Of a stretch of DNA of 64,000 nucleotides, positions 34,150-42,667 are shown piece after piece. The stretch spans positions 186,001-250,000 of the forward strand of contig NZ_JARVRX010000020.1 in the NCBI RefSeq assembly GCF_030209435.1, in the 5' to 3' direction. How positions within the stretch are numbered: the first letter of the stretch is position 1; every line of letters begins with the position of its first letter. This stretch comes from Mycolicibacterium sp. lyk4-40-TYG-92 (lineage in GTDB: Bacteria > Actinomycetota > Actinomycetes > Mycobacteriales > Mycobacteriaceae). The position numbers were made by a program, and so were the translations under genes. A model generated the notes under the pieces. It ran no database searches. It was given only the letters and a program-made list of their open reading frames with translations, and was not told where the DNA came from.

Positions 34150-34517
34150 TTCTGAATCTCGTAGTGCGGGTTGTAGATCGCTTTGGCCCCGCTGTCCAAG
34201 TTGCCGAGACGTCCGTGCACGCGCAGGGTGCGCCCGGATTCGATGCCTGGGATGCGCCGCTGACCCAACCAGACCAGCGTGACCGTGTCGGTGCCGTCGA
34301 ACAGCTCGGCTCGCACGCCACCCGAACAGCCCTTGCCGTTGGTCTCGACACACCGCAGCGTGCCGACCATCGTCACTTCCTGTCCGCGCGTGCAGTCCAC
34401 CGCTCGCATGGCGCCGGTGTTCAGGGCCTCGTCGTTCAGCTCCTGGACATCGCTCTGTTCGAGGTCCTCGGTAAGCCGCCGGGTAAGTCGGCGCAAATAG
34501 CCTTCCGCCGTAGCCAT
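34146..34517 (-). CDS. OB-fold nucleic-acid-binding domain protein
   Basis: 123 residues. A helical N-terminal part (GYLRRLTRRLTEDLEQSDVQEL) precedes a small OB-fold: GQEVTMVGTLRCVETNGKGCSGGVRAELFDGTDTVTLVWLGQRRIPGIESGRTLRVHGRLG. That segment resembles the tRNA/ssDNA anticodon-binding fold, as in RecG-type wedge domains. Its partner is unknown. CAGGAGAG lies upstream of the ATG at 34517. It equals Rv2694c. Confidence 0.88.
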   Translation of the reverse strand: MATAEGYLRRLTRRLTEDLEQSDVQELNDEALNTGAMRAVDCTRGQEVTMVGTLRCVETNGKGCSGGVRAELFDGTDTVTLVWLGQRRIPGIESGRTLRVHGRLGNLDSGAKAIYNPHYEIQK

Positions 34518-34702
34518 GGTCTCTCCTGAGACTTGCTGCGAATCCACCGTGGACCCGCTATCTAACCAACGTCACGCTAGACCTCTTGGTTCCGATTCGC
34601 CATTTCGGCACGGGATATATCTTCGTTATCCCGCTCACTGGGCAGGACACCCCACGCGACCCCCGTGCGAGCGCCGTTCCGGCCGCCGGGCACCATCGAG
34701 GG

Positions 34703-35413
34703 ATGACGGCCAATTTGCACGGGATGACCGCGGTACTGCTGCCCGGCACAGGATCGGACGACGACTACGTCCGCCGTGCCTTCGGCGGCGCACTGCTCGA
34801 ATCCGGTGCCGTGGTGATCGCCCCGCGGCCGCTGCCGGGCGACCTGATCGGCGGTTATGTCGAAGCGCTCGACGCCGCCGCGCAACACGGCCCCATCATC
34901 GTCGGCGGCGTGTCGCTGGGTGCGGCGGTCGCCACGAACTGGGCGCTCAAGCACCCCGAACAGTGCATCGCCGTGCTGGCCGCCCTGCCCGCCTGGACCG
35001 GCGAGTCCGACGGCGCACCGGCCGCCCAGGCCGCCCGTTACTCGGCACAGCAGCTGCGCGAGATCGGGCTGGACGCGGCAGTCGCCGGCATGCGGGCGGG
35101 TAGCCCGGCCTGGCTCGCCGACGAACTGACGCGGTCGTGGACGGCGCAGTGGCCGGGCCTGCCGGACGCGATGGAGGAAGCGGCAGCTTATGGCGCGCCC
35201 ACCCGCGAACAACTCGCCGAGCTGCAGGTGCCGATGGGTGTCGCCGGGGCGGTGGACGACGCCGTGCACCCTGTCGCGGTCGCCGCGGAATGGGCCGTGG
35301 CGGCCCCCAGGGCCGCGCTGCGGACCGTCACCCTCGATGCGATGGGCGACGAGCCGACAGTGCTGGGCGACGCCTGCGTGGCGGCGTTGCGGGAGGCCGT
35401 CAGCCTCCGGTGA
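34703..35413 (+). CDS. Alpha/beta hydrolase
   Basis: 236 residues, a compact alpha/beta hydrolase without a cap. The strand-turn AVLLPGTGSDDDYVRRAFGG gives the oxyanion site, and the elbow GPIIVGGVSLGAAVATNWAL carries the nucleophile serine. The acid and histidine are less certain (VAGAVDDAVHPVAVAAEW). The substrate is unknown. ATG 34703 was chosen; a second in-frame ATG lies at 34724. The end overlaps the convergent DUF3710 gene by 14 bp. It equals Rv2695. Confidence 0.82.
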   Translation: MTANLHGMTAVLLPGTGSDDDYVRRAFGGALLESGAVVIAPRPLPGDLIGGYVEALDAAAQHGPIIVGGVSLGAAVATNWALKHPEQCIAVLAALPAWTGESDGAPAAQAARYSAQQLREIGLDAAVAGMRAGSPAWLADELTRSWTAQWPGLPDAMEEAAAYGAPTREQLAELQVPMGVAGAVDDAVHPVAVAAEWAVAAPRAALRTVTLDAMGDEPTVLGDACVAALREAVSLR

Positions 35414-36173
35414 TGGTGCCCATCTGCTGGGTGCGCAGTTGCTGCATGGCCGAGCCCTGCTCACTGCGACGGGCATCGGGCTCGGCGCTCGGCTGATTGT
35501 CGGCACCGCCGACGCCGGCCTGCTGTTGCTGCATCTGCTGCTGCAGCTGCTCGAGTGCCTGCTGAGCCTGCTCCATCTGTTGCTGCGCCATCTGTTGCGC
35601 CGCGGCGCGCAGCTGCTCCAGCAGCGGCTCGGACAGCTGCACCGGAAGCGGGGTGCGGACCGCCATCGGGGTGTCACCACGGCGAACCACGGTGTCCGCC
35701 AACGAGGTTCGGGCCTCGTCGGCGATGGCGTCGATGGTCTCCTCGGTGCCGACGACGACGCAGCGCACCATCCACCGGTAGCCGTCGGTCCCGATGAAAC
35801 GCATCACGACCTGCGGCTGGCCGGGCTGCGGCACCGGCAGGCCCACGACCTCGCGACCCCAGGGTCCGTCCTCGATGCGCGCCTGCGCGCCGTCGTTGCG
35901 CAGCGATTCGGCCAGTTCGGCAGCGATCTCACGCCACAGGCCGCCGGTCTTGGGCGCGGCATACGCGGCCACGGAGAAGCGCCCGTTGGGCGTCATGATC
36001 CAGACGGCGTTCGGCACGCCCTGCTCGTTGACCTCGACGTTGAGCTGTGAACCGTCGGGCACCGGGACAAGGACCCCGCCCAGATCCAGTCGGGCGGCCT
36101 CGGCGTCGGCCGGGTCGTCGAAGTCCTCGATGTCGAACGGGCCGTCTTCTTCGGGGTTGAACTCGAATGCCAT
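35400..36173 (-). CDS. DUF3710 protein with Gln-rich C-terminal tail
   Basis: 257 residues. An acidic N terminus (FNPEEDGPFDIEDFDDPAD) leads into the DUF3710 domain (GGVLVPVPDGSQLNVEVNEQG...MTPNGRFSVAAYAAPKTGGLWREIAAELAESLRNDG). The last ~70 residues are dominated by Gln, Met and Ala (QQMAQQQMEQAQQ), probably a coiled coil. The function is unknown. Its start overlaps the dut stop, so it is the second gene of a dut operon. It equals Rv2696c. Confidence 0.88.
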   Translation of the reverse strand: MAFEFNPEEDGPFDIEDFDDPADAEAARLDLGGVLVPVPDGSQLNVEVNEQGVPNAVWIMTPNGRFSVAAYAAPKTGGLWREIAAELAESLRNDGAQARIEDGPWGREVVGLPVPQPGQPQVVMRFIGTDGYRWMVRCVVVGTEETIDAIADEARTSLADTVVRRGDTPMAVRTPLPVQLSEPLLEQLRAAAQQMAQQQMEQAQQALEQLQQQMQQQQAGVGGADNQPSAEPDARRSEQGSAMQQLRTQQMGTITGG

Positions 36174-36637
36174 CACAAACTCGCATGTCCGCCGGAGGAA
36201 CCGTGGCCGCCCGCGCCACGTGAGGTGTCAGCCAGCCCCGCCTCGTCGAACGACGTGACCTCGACCAGCTCGGGCAGCTCGACCCGCTGCACCAGCAGCT
36301 GCGCGATCCGGTCACCGCGCTTGACGGTGATGGGCTCACTGGGATCGAGGTTGATGAGCGCCACCTTGATCTCGCCGCGGTACCCGGCGTCGACGGTCCC
36401 CGGCGCGTTCACGATCGAAAGACCAACGCGGATGGCCAATCCCGAGCGCGGATGCACCAGGCCGACCATGCCGTGCGGAATCGCGACGGCGATCCCCGTC
36501 GGCACCAACTCGCGCTGACCGGGGGCCAGTTCGAGGTCGATCGCGCTGAACAGATCGACGCCGGCATCGCCGTCGTGAGCACGGGCCGGCATCGGCAGAT
36601 CCCGGTCCAACCGAACTACCGCCAGAGAGGTGGACAC
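36173..36637 (-). CDS. dut: Deoxyuridine 5'-triphosphate nucleotidohydrolase
   Basis: 154 residues, the mycobacterial length. Trimeric dUTPase motifs appear in order: DAGVDLFS (I), [13 protein letters not shown] (II), [17 protein letters not shown] (III), [10 protein letters not shown] (IV) and the glycine-rich C-terminal motif V ([12 protein letters not shown]). It hydrolyses dUTP to dUMP, keeping uracil out of DNA and feeding dTMP synthesis. The GTG at 36637 is 25 bp from the divergent DUF3093 start. It equals Rv2697c. Confidence 0.96.
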   Translation of the reverse strand: MSTSLAVVRLDRDLPMPARAHDGDAGVDLFSAIDLELAPGQRELVPTGIAVAIPHGMVGLVHPRSGLAIRVGLSIVNAPGTVDAGYRGEIKVALINLDPSEPITVKRGDRIAQLLVQRVELPELVEVTSFDEAGLADTSRGAGGHGSSGGHASL

Positions 36638-36662
36638 GACCGCACAGACTACCCTTGGCCGC

Positions 36663-37154
36663 GTGTCAGACACGCGAGCAGCCACCCAAACCGTCCGCTA
36701 CCGGGAGCGGTTGACGGTGCCTTTGTGGTGGTGGTTACCGGGTTTCGGGCTGGCGGCCCTGATCGCGCTGGAAGTGGTGCAAGGCGTGTCGGGCGTGCCC
36801 GCATGGGCGCCGTTCGCCGTCCTGCTGCCGGTCGCCGCGGCGACGCTGGTGTGGATGGGGCGCATCGAGCTGCGCGTGGTGAGCACCGGAACCGGGCCGG
36901 ACGCCGAAACCGAGCTGTGGGTGGGGCCGGCGCACATTCCGACCGGCGTCATCTCCCGGTCGGCGGAGGTGCCGCGCTCGGCGAAGTCGGCGGCGCTGGG
37001 ACGCCAGCTGGACCCGGCCGCGTACGTCGTGCACCGGGCCTGGGTGGGTCCGCTGATCCTCGTGGTGCTCGACGATCCGGACGACCCCACGCCGTACTGG
37101 CTGGTGAGCACCCGTCATCCCGATCGGGTCCTGGCGGCGCTGCAGGGCCCATAG
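36663..37154 (+). CDS. DUF3093 membrane protein
   Basis: 163 residues. Two membrane segments near the N terminus (residues ~20-43 and 47-66, rich in Trp: [19 protein letters not shown]) are followed by a beta-rich cytoplasmic domain ([22 protein letters not shown]...[16 protein letters not shown]). This is the DUF3093 family, function unknown. The start is GTG. It is divergent from dut, and a strong bidirectional terminator follows. It equals Rv2698. Confidence 0.87.
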   Translation: MSDTRAATQTVRYRERLTVPLWWWLPGFGLAALIALEVVQGVSGVPAWAPFAVLLPVAAATLVWMGRIELRVVSTGTGPDAETELWVGPAHIPTGVISRSAEVPRSAKSAALGRQLDPAAYVVHRAWVGPLILVVLDDPDDPTPYWLVSTRHPDRVLAALQGP

Positions 37155-37171
37155 GACGCATGGTCCGAAGA

Positions 37172-37226
37172 CGCCGAATGGCCGGTCCCCGCACGCAGAG
37201 CGTGCGAGACCGGCCATTCGGCGTTT
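37172..37226. terminator. Bidirectional terminator with nested hairpin
   Basis: Perfect 15-bp arms (37172-37186 and 37209-37223) enclose a second stem, GCACGC-AGA-GCGTGC (37191-37205), and TTT follows. It lies between the convergent DUF3093 and DUF4193 genes. Confidence 0.85.
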
Positions 37227-37234
37227 GTGAATCC

Positions 37235-37537
37235 CTAGGCGGCGCAGTCGGTGCAGATCATCACGCCGTTCTTCTCACTGGCGAGACGGCTGCGGTGTTG
37301 CACCAGGAAACAGCTCGAGCAGGTGAACTCATCGGCCTGCTTGGGCACCACTCGGACCGAGAGTTCCTCGCCCGACAGGTCAGCGCCCGGCAACTCGAAG
37401 TTCTCGGCCGAGTCGGTCTCGTCGACGTCGACGACGGCGGACTGCGCCTCGTTCCGTCGCGCTTTCAGCTCCTCCAGAGAGTCCTCGGAAACCTCGTCAG
37501 TCTCAGAACGCCGCGGGGCGTCGTAATCGGTAGCCAT
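37235..37537 (-). CDS. DUF4193 protein, small acidic zinc-ribbon-like
   Basis: 100 residues. Two thirds are acidic and disordered-looking (ETDEVSEDSLEELKARR...DETDSAENFELPGADLSGEE); the C terminus has two CxxC pairs (FTCSSCFLVQHRSRL and MICTDCAA) that probably bind zinc. This is a conserved actinobacterial DUF4193 protein of unknown role. ATG 37537 has GGAGGGG 6 nt upstream, which decides against an ATG two codons earlier. It equals Rv2699c. Confidence 0.9.
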   Translation of the reverse strand: MATDYDAPRRSETDEVSEDSLEELKARRNEAQSAVVDVDETDSAENFELPGADLSGEELSVRVVPKQADEFTCSSCFLVQHRSRLASEKNGVMICTDCAA

Positions 37538-37699
37538 GGTCATCCCCTCCGTTACCTTGCAGCAGAGCTTTGTACCAGCGTCGAACGCTTCTACCAAATG
37601 ATTCGTGCCCAGAAAGCGCGCCGATTGTATGTGATTTGCGTCACACGCGCCAGAGGTGGTTTGTAATCATGCTGGAAGCGGGGCATCTACAGTGCTCAT

Positions 37700-38350
37700 G
37701 TGGTCGCACAAATCACCGAGGGCACGGCCTTCGACAAGCACGGTCGGCCGTTCCGGCGGCGCAACTACATGCCCGCCGCGGTGCTGTTCGCGGTACTTGC
37801 CGTGGCGACGCTGATCGCCTGGCTCGTTGTCGCGAACCAGCCTGCCGAAATCCACCAGGCGATCACCTGCAATCCCCCGCCCGCGCCGACCGACCCGAAC
37901 CAGCCGAAGCTCGGCGACGAGGTGTCACAGTCCTCGATGGTCAACGTGGTGCCCGCCAAGCTCGCCGACACCAAGATCAAGGTGCTCAACGCCAGCGGCC
38001 AGGGCGGCCAGGCCAGCGAGGTCGCCGGCGAGCTGCGCGACCTCGGGTTCGGCCAGCCGGCGGCGAGCAACGACCCGGTGTACGCCAGTACCCGCATGGA
38101 ATGCCAGGGCCAGATCCGGTTCGGCCCGGCCGGCAAGTCCGCGGCCGCGGCGCTGTGGCTCGTCGCGCCGTGCACGCAGCTGTTCCAGGACCAGCGGCCC
38201 GACGACTCCGTCGACCTCGCGATCGGCACCGAGTTCAACGAGCTCGCCCACAGCGACGACATCGAGGCCATGCTGGCCAGCCTGAAGCCCGACGCGACGC
38301 AGCCGGCCGACACCTCGCTGCTGCCGAAGATCCACAGCGGGACCTGCTAG
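37700..38350 (+). CDS. cei: Cell envelope integrity protein Cei (LytR_C domain)
   Basis: 216 residues. One membrane segment at residues ~23-45 anchors an extracytoplasmic part with two LytR C-terminal-like halves: DTKIKVLNASGQGGQASEVAGELRDLGF (residues ~91-118) and LFQDQRPDDSVDLAIGTEFNEL. Four cysteines suggest disulfides. The M. tuberculosis equivalent, Rv2700, is needed for envelope integrity and virulence. The start is GTG. Its stop abuts that of the convergent suhB gene. Confidence 0.9.
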   Translation: MVAQITEGTAFDKHGRPFRRRNYMPAAVLFAVLAVATLIAWLVVANQPAEIHQAITCNPPPAPTDPNQPKLGDEVSQSSMVNVVPAKLADTKIKVLNASGQGGQASEVAGELRDLGFGQPAASNDPVYASTRMECQGQIRFGPAGKSAAAALWLVAPCTQLFQDQRPDDSVDLAIGTEFNELAHSDDIEAMLASLKPDATQPADTSLLPKIHSGTC

Positions 38351-39202
38351 CTAGCGATACCCGACCCGCGACAGCTGTGCGCTGAGCGCCGCGGCGACCC
38401 CGGGTGCCGCGGCGATGACCAGGTCGTCGCCGTCCGCACCGGGTGCGGGCAGCCGCACCACCGCACCCGCCTCCTCGGCGACCAGCGCCGCGGCCGCCCA
38501 ATCCCACACGTGCACACCGGATTCGAAGTACGCGTCGAGCCGTCCGGCGGCGACCATGCACAGATCCAGGGCACACGACCCGACGCGGCGGATGTCACGC
38601 ACCTCGGCCAGCAGCTCGGCCACCGCGGCGGCCTGCTGCCGCCGCCGCTCCCGCGCGTAGGCGAAGCCGGTCGCCACCAGCGCCATGGGGAGCTCGTCGA
38701 TGACGTTGCAGCGCAAGGCCACCCGCGCCCCATCCCGGGTCGCCACGGCCCCGTGCCCGCGCGCCGCGGAGAACACCTCTCCGGTCGCCGCGTTGGCCAC
38801 CGCGCCGGCCACGGACACGCCGTCGATCTGCACCCCGACCGACACCGCGTAGGCGCCCAGCCCGTACATGAAGTTCACCGTGCCGTCGATGGGATCGAGC
38901 ACCCATACCGGCACACCGGCGGGCGCGCACGTCGCGCCGCCCTCCTCCTCGCCCAGGATCGCGTCGCCGGGCCGCAACACCGCCAGGCGCTCGCGCAACA
39001 GCCGCTCGGTTTCGGTGTCGACCACGGTCACCGGATCGGTCGGGCTGCTCTTGGTGCGCACCGCGCCGTCGTCCTGCTGCGCGCCGGCGAAAACCTCGCC
39101 CCGGCGCCGGCGGACGAATGCCGCGGCCTCGGTGGCCAACTGCTCGGCGAGCTCGCACAGTGCAGCAGGTGCGGTGCCACTTTCGGGTTCGCGTGCTGTC
39201 AT
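38351..39202 (-). CDS. suhB: Inositol-1-monophosphatase SuhB
   Basis: 283 residues with the metal-site motifs of the inositol monophosphatase superfamily: ILGEEEGG (motif A), VWVLDPIDGTVNF (motif B) and VHVWDWAAAALVAEEAGA (motif C). It releases inositol from inositol phosphate, feeding phosphatidylinositol, mannoside and mycothiol synthesis. ATG 39202 is preferred over an upstream extension that lacks conservation. It is divergent from ppgK with 71 bp between the starts. It equals Rv2701c. Confidence 0.94.
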   Translation of the reverse strand: MTAREPESGTAPAALCELAEQLATEAAAFVRRRRGEVFAGAQQDDGAVRTKSSPTDPVTVVDTETERLLRERLAVLRPGDAILGEEEGGATCAPAGVPVWVLDPIDGTVNFMYGLGAYAVSVGVQIDGVSVAGAVANAATGEVFSAARGHGAVATRDGARVALRCNVIDELPMALVATGFAYARERRRQQAAAVAELLAEVRDIRRVGSCALDLCMVAAGRLDAYFESGVHVWDWAAAALVAEEAGAVVRLPAPGADGDDLVIAAAPGVAAALSAQLSRVGYR

Positions 39203-39273
39203 GACACCTATCGCAGCACACGCGGCTAGGGTGTGGGTCGCGCCCTCTTCCCCACCCCCGTCAAGGAGTGCAG

Positions 39274-40062
39274 ATGACCGAGACGCCCGCCGCCGTGACC
39301 GACGGCTCACAGCATCGAGCGCTGGGAATCGATGTCGGCGGCAGCGGCGTCAAAGGCGGGATCGTCGATCTCGACACCGGCCAACTGATCGGCGAGCGCT
39401 TCCGCCTCCCCACCCCGCAGCCGGCCACGCCCGAAGCCGTCTCCGACACCGTCGCGGCGGTCGTCCGCGAGTTCGGGTGGACCGGCAAGCTCGGCGTCAC
39501 CTACCCCGGCGTCGTGACCGAGGGCATCGTGCGCACCGCGGCCAACGTCGACAGCAGCTGGATCGGCACCAACGTGCGCGACATGTTCGCCTCGCGTCTG
39601 GACGGCCAGGACGTGACGGTGCTCAACGACGCGGACGCCGCCGGCCTCGCCGAGGAGAAGTTCGGCGCCGGGCGCGAGGTGACCGGGCTGGTCGTGCTGC
39701 TGACGTTCGGCACCGGCATCGGCTCGGCGGTGATCTACGACGGGGTTCTGTTGCCCAACACCGAGTTCGGGCACATCGAGGTCGGCGGCAAGGAAGCCGA
39801 GCACCGTGCCGCATCATCGGTCAAGGAACGCAAGGAGTGGTCGTACGAGCGCTGGACCGAGGAGGTCACCAAGGTGCTGGTGGCGGTCGAGAACGCCATC
39901 TGGCCGGACCTGTTCATCGTCGGCGGCGGCATCAGCAAGAAGGCCGACAAGTGGGTGCCGCTGCTGAAGAACCGCACCCCGGTGGTCGCCGCGACGCTCC
40001 AGAATTCGGCCGGCATCGTGGGTGCCGCGATGGCCGCCGACGGTGCTCTGCATCGCCATTAG
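39274..40062 (+). CDS. ppgK: Polyphosphate glucokinase
   Basis: 262 residues, ROK-family sugar kinase. The phosphate motif [21 protein letters not shown], the second phosphate motif [14 protein letters not shown] and the polyphosphate-enzyme segments ([16 protein letters not shown]) are present. It phosphorylates glucose with polyphosphate or ATP. ATG 39274 has AAGGAG five bases upstream, which excludes a GTG two codons earlier. It precedes sigA by about 190 bp. It equals Rv2702. Confidence 0.95.
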   Translation: MTETPAAVTDGSQHRALGIDVGGSGVKGGIVDLDTGQLIGERFRLPTPQPATPEAVSDTVAAVVREFGWTGKLGVTYPGVVTEGIVRTAANVDSSWIGTNVRDMFASRLDGQDVTVLNDADAAGLAEEKFGAGREVTGLVVLLTFGTGIGSAVIYDGVLLPNTEFGHIEVGGKEAEHRAASSVKERKEWSYERWTEEVTKVLVAVENAIWPDLFIVGGGISKKADKWVPLLKNRTPVVAATLQNSAGIVGAAMAADGALHRH

Positions 40063-40117
40063 CGGCCCGCCAACGCTCCGAGTCTGCCGCTGATACGGCT
40101 TCTCGGCACTATGTCGT

Positions 40118-40123
40118 TACAAT
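40118..40123 (+). promoter_or_regulatory. Candidate -10 of the sigA promoter
   Basis: TACAAT (40118-40123) matches the -10 consensus in five of six bases, within the ppgK-sigA gap. No convincing -35 partner is seen, and the leader would be about 125 nt. Confidence 0.3.
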
Positions 40124-40253
40124 GGTCAACGGCGGCCGCCTGAACGGATAGCGGTGATCATCCGATCGAAGATCGACGCCAATATTCGACAGCCGACGCT
40201 TTTCGGTGGCGCACGCCCACGCCACCGAGGTACGAAAGACCGAAAGGGTGGCC

Positions 40254-41678
40254 GTGGTAGCGACCAAAGCCAGCGAGACAACCGACGAGCCGGTGAAGCG
40301 CACCACCAAAGCCCCCGCGAAGAAGGCCGCCGCCAAGGCTGCGCCGGCCAAGCGGGCCGCGAAGGCACCCGCGAAGAAGGCCGCCGCGAAAGCTCCCGCC
40401 AAGCGGGCGGCGAAGGCCGCAACCAAGCCTGAAGACGGCGGCGTCGCTGACGACGTGACCGACGTCGACGATCTCGCCGTCGAACCCGAGGAGATCGACG
40501 TCGACGACGCCGACCTGGAACTCGACGACGACCTCGAGGCCGAGGACGTCAGCGACGATGACGACGAGGACGACGCCGAAGACGGCGAGTCCGAAGGCGA
40601 CGCCAGCGCCGAAGGCACCAAGGCCGCTCCGAAGGCCGCCGAGGGCGATGACGAGACCGCCGAGCCGTCCGAGAAGGACAAGGCCTCCGGCGACTTCGTC
40701 TGGGACGAGGAAGAGTCCGAGGCGCTGCGGCAGGCCCGCAAGGACGCCGAGCTCACCGCTTCCGCCGACTCGGTGCGTGCGTACCTCAAGCAGATCGGCA
40801 AGGTCGCGCTGCTCAACGCCGAGGAAGAGGTCGAGCTCGCCAAGCGCATCGAAGCCGGCCTGTACGCCACGCAGCTGATGTCGGAGCTGATGGAGAAGGG
40901 CGAGAAGCTGCCCGCCGCGCAGCGTCGCGACATGCAGTGGATCTGCCGCGACGGCGACCGCGCCAAGAACCACCTGCTGGAAGCCAACCTGCGTCTGGTG
41001 GTGTCGCTGGCCAAGCGCTACACCGGCCGCGGCATGGCGTTCCTGGACCTCATCCAGGAAGGCAACCTGGGCCTGATCCGCGCGGTCGAGAAGTTCGACT
41101 ACACCAAGGGCTACAAGTTCTCGACGTACGCCACCTGGTGGATCCGGCAGGCCATCACCCGCGCCATGGCCGACCAGGCCCGCACCATCCGTATCCCGGT
41201 GCACATGGTCGAGGTCATCAACAAGCTCGGCCGCATCCAGCGTGAGCTGCTGCAGGACCTGGGTCGCGAACCCACGCCCGAAGAGCTCGCCAAGGAAATG
41301 GACATCACGCCGGAGAAGGTGCTGGAGATCCAGCAGTACGCGCGTGAGCCCATCTCGCTGGACCAGACCATCGGCGACGAGGGCGACAGCCAGCTCGGTG
41401 ACTTCATCGAGGACTCCGAGGCCGTGGTGGCCGTGGACGCGGTGTCGTTCACGCTGCTGCAGGACCAATTGCAGTCGGTGCTGGAGACGCTCTCGGAGCG
41501 CGAGGCGGGTGTCGTCCGGCTGCGGTTCGGCCTGACCGACGGCCAGCCCCGCACGCTCGACGAGATCGGCCAGGTCTACGGCGTGACGCGTGAGCGCATC
41601 CGCCAGATCGAGTCCAAGACCATGAGCAAGCTGCGGCACCCGTCGCGCTCGCAGGTCCTGCGCGACTACCTGGACTAG
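40254..41678 (+). CDS. sigA: Primary RNA polymerase sigma factor SigA
   Basis: 474 residues. Residues ~15-60 are a Lys/Ala-rich stretch (repeats of [10 protein letters not shown]), then an acidic block (residues ~65-130) corresponding to region 1.1. Regions 1.2 ([23 protein letters not shown]), 2 ([60 protein letters not shown]), 3 and 4 ([23 protein letters not shown]) are complete. It directs housekeeping transcription. GTG 40254 is preferred because GAAAGG lies 6 nt before it and the protein then starts (V)VATKAS like known SigA. It equals Rv2703. Confidence 0.97.
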   Translation: MVATKASETTDEPVKRTTKAPAKKAAAKAAPAKRAAKAPAKKAAAKAPAKRAAKAATKPEDGGVADDVTDVDDLAVEPEEIDVDDADLELDDDLEAEDVSDDDDEDDAEDGESEGDASAEGTKAAPKAAEGDDETAEPSEKDKASGDFVWDEEESEALRQARKDAELTASADSVRAYLKQIGKVALLNAEEEVELAKRIEAGLYATQLMSELMEKGEKLPAAQRRDMQWICRDGDRAKNHLLEANLRLVVSLAKRYTGRGMAFLDLIQEGNLGLIRAVEKFDYTKGYKFSTYATWWIRQAITRAMADQARTIRIPVHMVEVINKLGRIQRELLQDLGREPTPEELAKEMDITPEKVLEIQQYAREPISLDQTIGDEGDSQLGDFIEDSEAVVAVDAVSFTLLQDQLQSVLETLSEREAGVVRLRFGLTDGQPRTLDEIGQVYGVTRERIRQIESKTMSKLRHPSRSQVLRDYLD

Positions 41679-41694
41679 TCCCCCGGCTCACGAG

Positions 41695-41729
41695 CTGCCC
41701 CGAAACTCCGGTTTCGGGGCAGTTCTCGT
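41695..41729 (+). terminator. Terminator of sigA
   Basis: CTGCCCCGAAAC (41695-41706), a TCCG loop and GTTTCGGGGCAG (41711-41722) form a perfect 12-bp stem followed by TTCTCGTTT. Confidence 0.88.
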
Positions 41730-41744
41730 TTGGTTGAGCGGAGG

Positions 41745-41966
41745 TCAGCAGGGCACGCAGCGGTAGCCGTTCCAGATCCAGCCAGCGCCACAGCCGTGGT
41801 CGCCGGTTTCGCCGCGACAGTTCATCGGTTGCGCGACAACGGTCGGCTGTGGACTGAACGTCGTTGAATCTGTTGAGCTTTGCGCCGCCTGTGCGACGGA
41901 CATCGGGCCGACGGGCGCGACCAGTAGCGCCGCGGCGGCAACAGCCAGAACAGTATTGGTGTGCAT
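41745..41966 (-). CDS. Small secreted cysteine-rich protein
   Basis: 73 residues. A signal peptide (residues ~1-27, ending AQAAQ) leaves a mature peptide of about 46 residues whose last third is N-C-R-G-E-T-G-D-H-G-C-G-A-G-W-I-W-N-G-Y-R-C-V-P-C: four cysteines that could make two disulfides. I know no function. GGAGG sits 5 bases before the ATG. It is convergent with sigA behind the sigA terminator. Confidence 0.75.
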   Translation of the reverse strand: MHTNTVLAVAAAALLVAPVGPMSVAQAAQSSTDSTTFSPQPTVVAQPMNCRGETGDHGCGAGWIWNGYRCVPC

Positions 41967-42108
41967 GAGGGCCTCCGGCGTCGGGTCGAATCGGATACGG
42001 ACCGTCAAATTTTACGCTTGCGTCAGAATTGTGGCCAGATGCGCATTCCTGCACGGCACGCCGAAAACCGGAGGCGGGAAAAGCGCTGCGTGTGAAAGGC
42101 TTTCGAAC

Positions 42109-42612
42109 ATGCCGATATCGCAGCATCCGTTGGGCCAGGCCATGCTGGACGTCTCGTCCGAGTGTTTCGCCGCGATGGCCGATATCCTCACCGCCCTCGG
42201 TGACGACCTCGCCAACCGCCGGCCCGACCTGCCCGGCGCCAACAGCTGCTACGCCATCGTCAACCACTGCATCGGCGTCGTCGACTACTGGGCCGGCTCT
42301 TTCATTGCCGGGCAACGGATCCCGCGGGACCGCGACAGCGAGTTCACCGCCACCGGGCGGGTCGACGAACTACTGGAACGACTGACGGCCCTGCAGCAGC
42401 GCTTGCCCGGCTGGGTCGAGATCGCGGTCACCGAGGGAATCCGCGACCGCGAGCTGGCCGACGGGGTGCGCGGCGGGACCACGCGCGCCGCCGTACTGGC
42501 CACGGCCAGCCCGGAGTGGACGCTGCTGCACATCCTGCACGACATCGCGCAACACGTCGGGCACCTGGAGATCACCAGAGACCTGCTGCTCTCCGCGCGC
42601 ACCGAGAGCTGA
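42109..42612 (+). CDS. DinB/DUF664-like protein
   Basis: 167 residues, an all-helical DinB-type four-helix bundle. Candidate metal ligands sit where DinB proteins have a histidine triad: NHCIGVVDYW near residue 43 and HILHDIAQHVGHLEITRDLLL near the C terminus. Members include mycothiol-dependent enzymes and proteins of unknown role; no substrate can be inferred. GAAAGG precedes the ATG at 42109. It is convergent with the histidine phosphatase gene. Confidence 0.8.
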   Translation: MPISQHPLGQAMLDVSSECFAAMADILTALGDDLANRRPDLPGANSCYAIVNHCIGVVDYWAGSFIAGQRIPRDRDSEFTATGRVDELLERLTALQQRLPGWVEIAVTEGIRDRELADGVRGGTTRAAVLATASPEWTLLHILHDIAQHVGHLEITRDLLLSARTES

Positions 42613-42617
42613 TACGA

Positions 42618-42651
42618 ATCGGCCCCCTCCTCTACAGAGAAGGGGGCCGAT
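42618..42651. terminator. Bidirectional hairpin between convergent genes
   Basis: ATCGGCCCCCT (42618-42628) pairs with AGGGGGCCGAT (42641-42651) around a 12-nt loop. It lies between the DinB-like stop (42612) and the phosphatase stop (42668). There is no strong T run. Confidence 0.65.
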
Positions 42652-42667
42652 CGCTCGACGGTAACCG

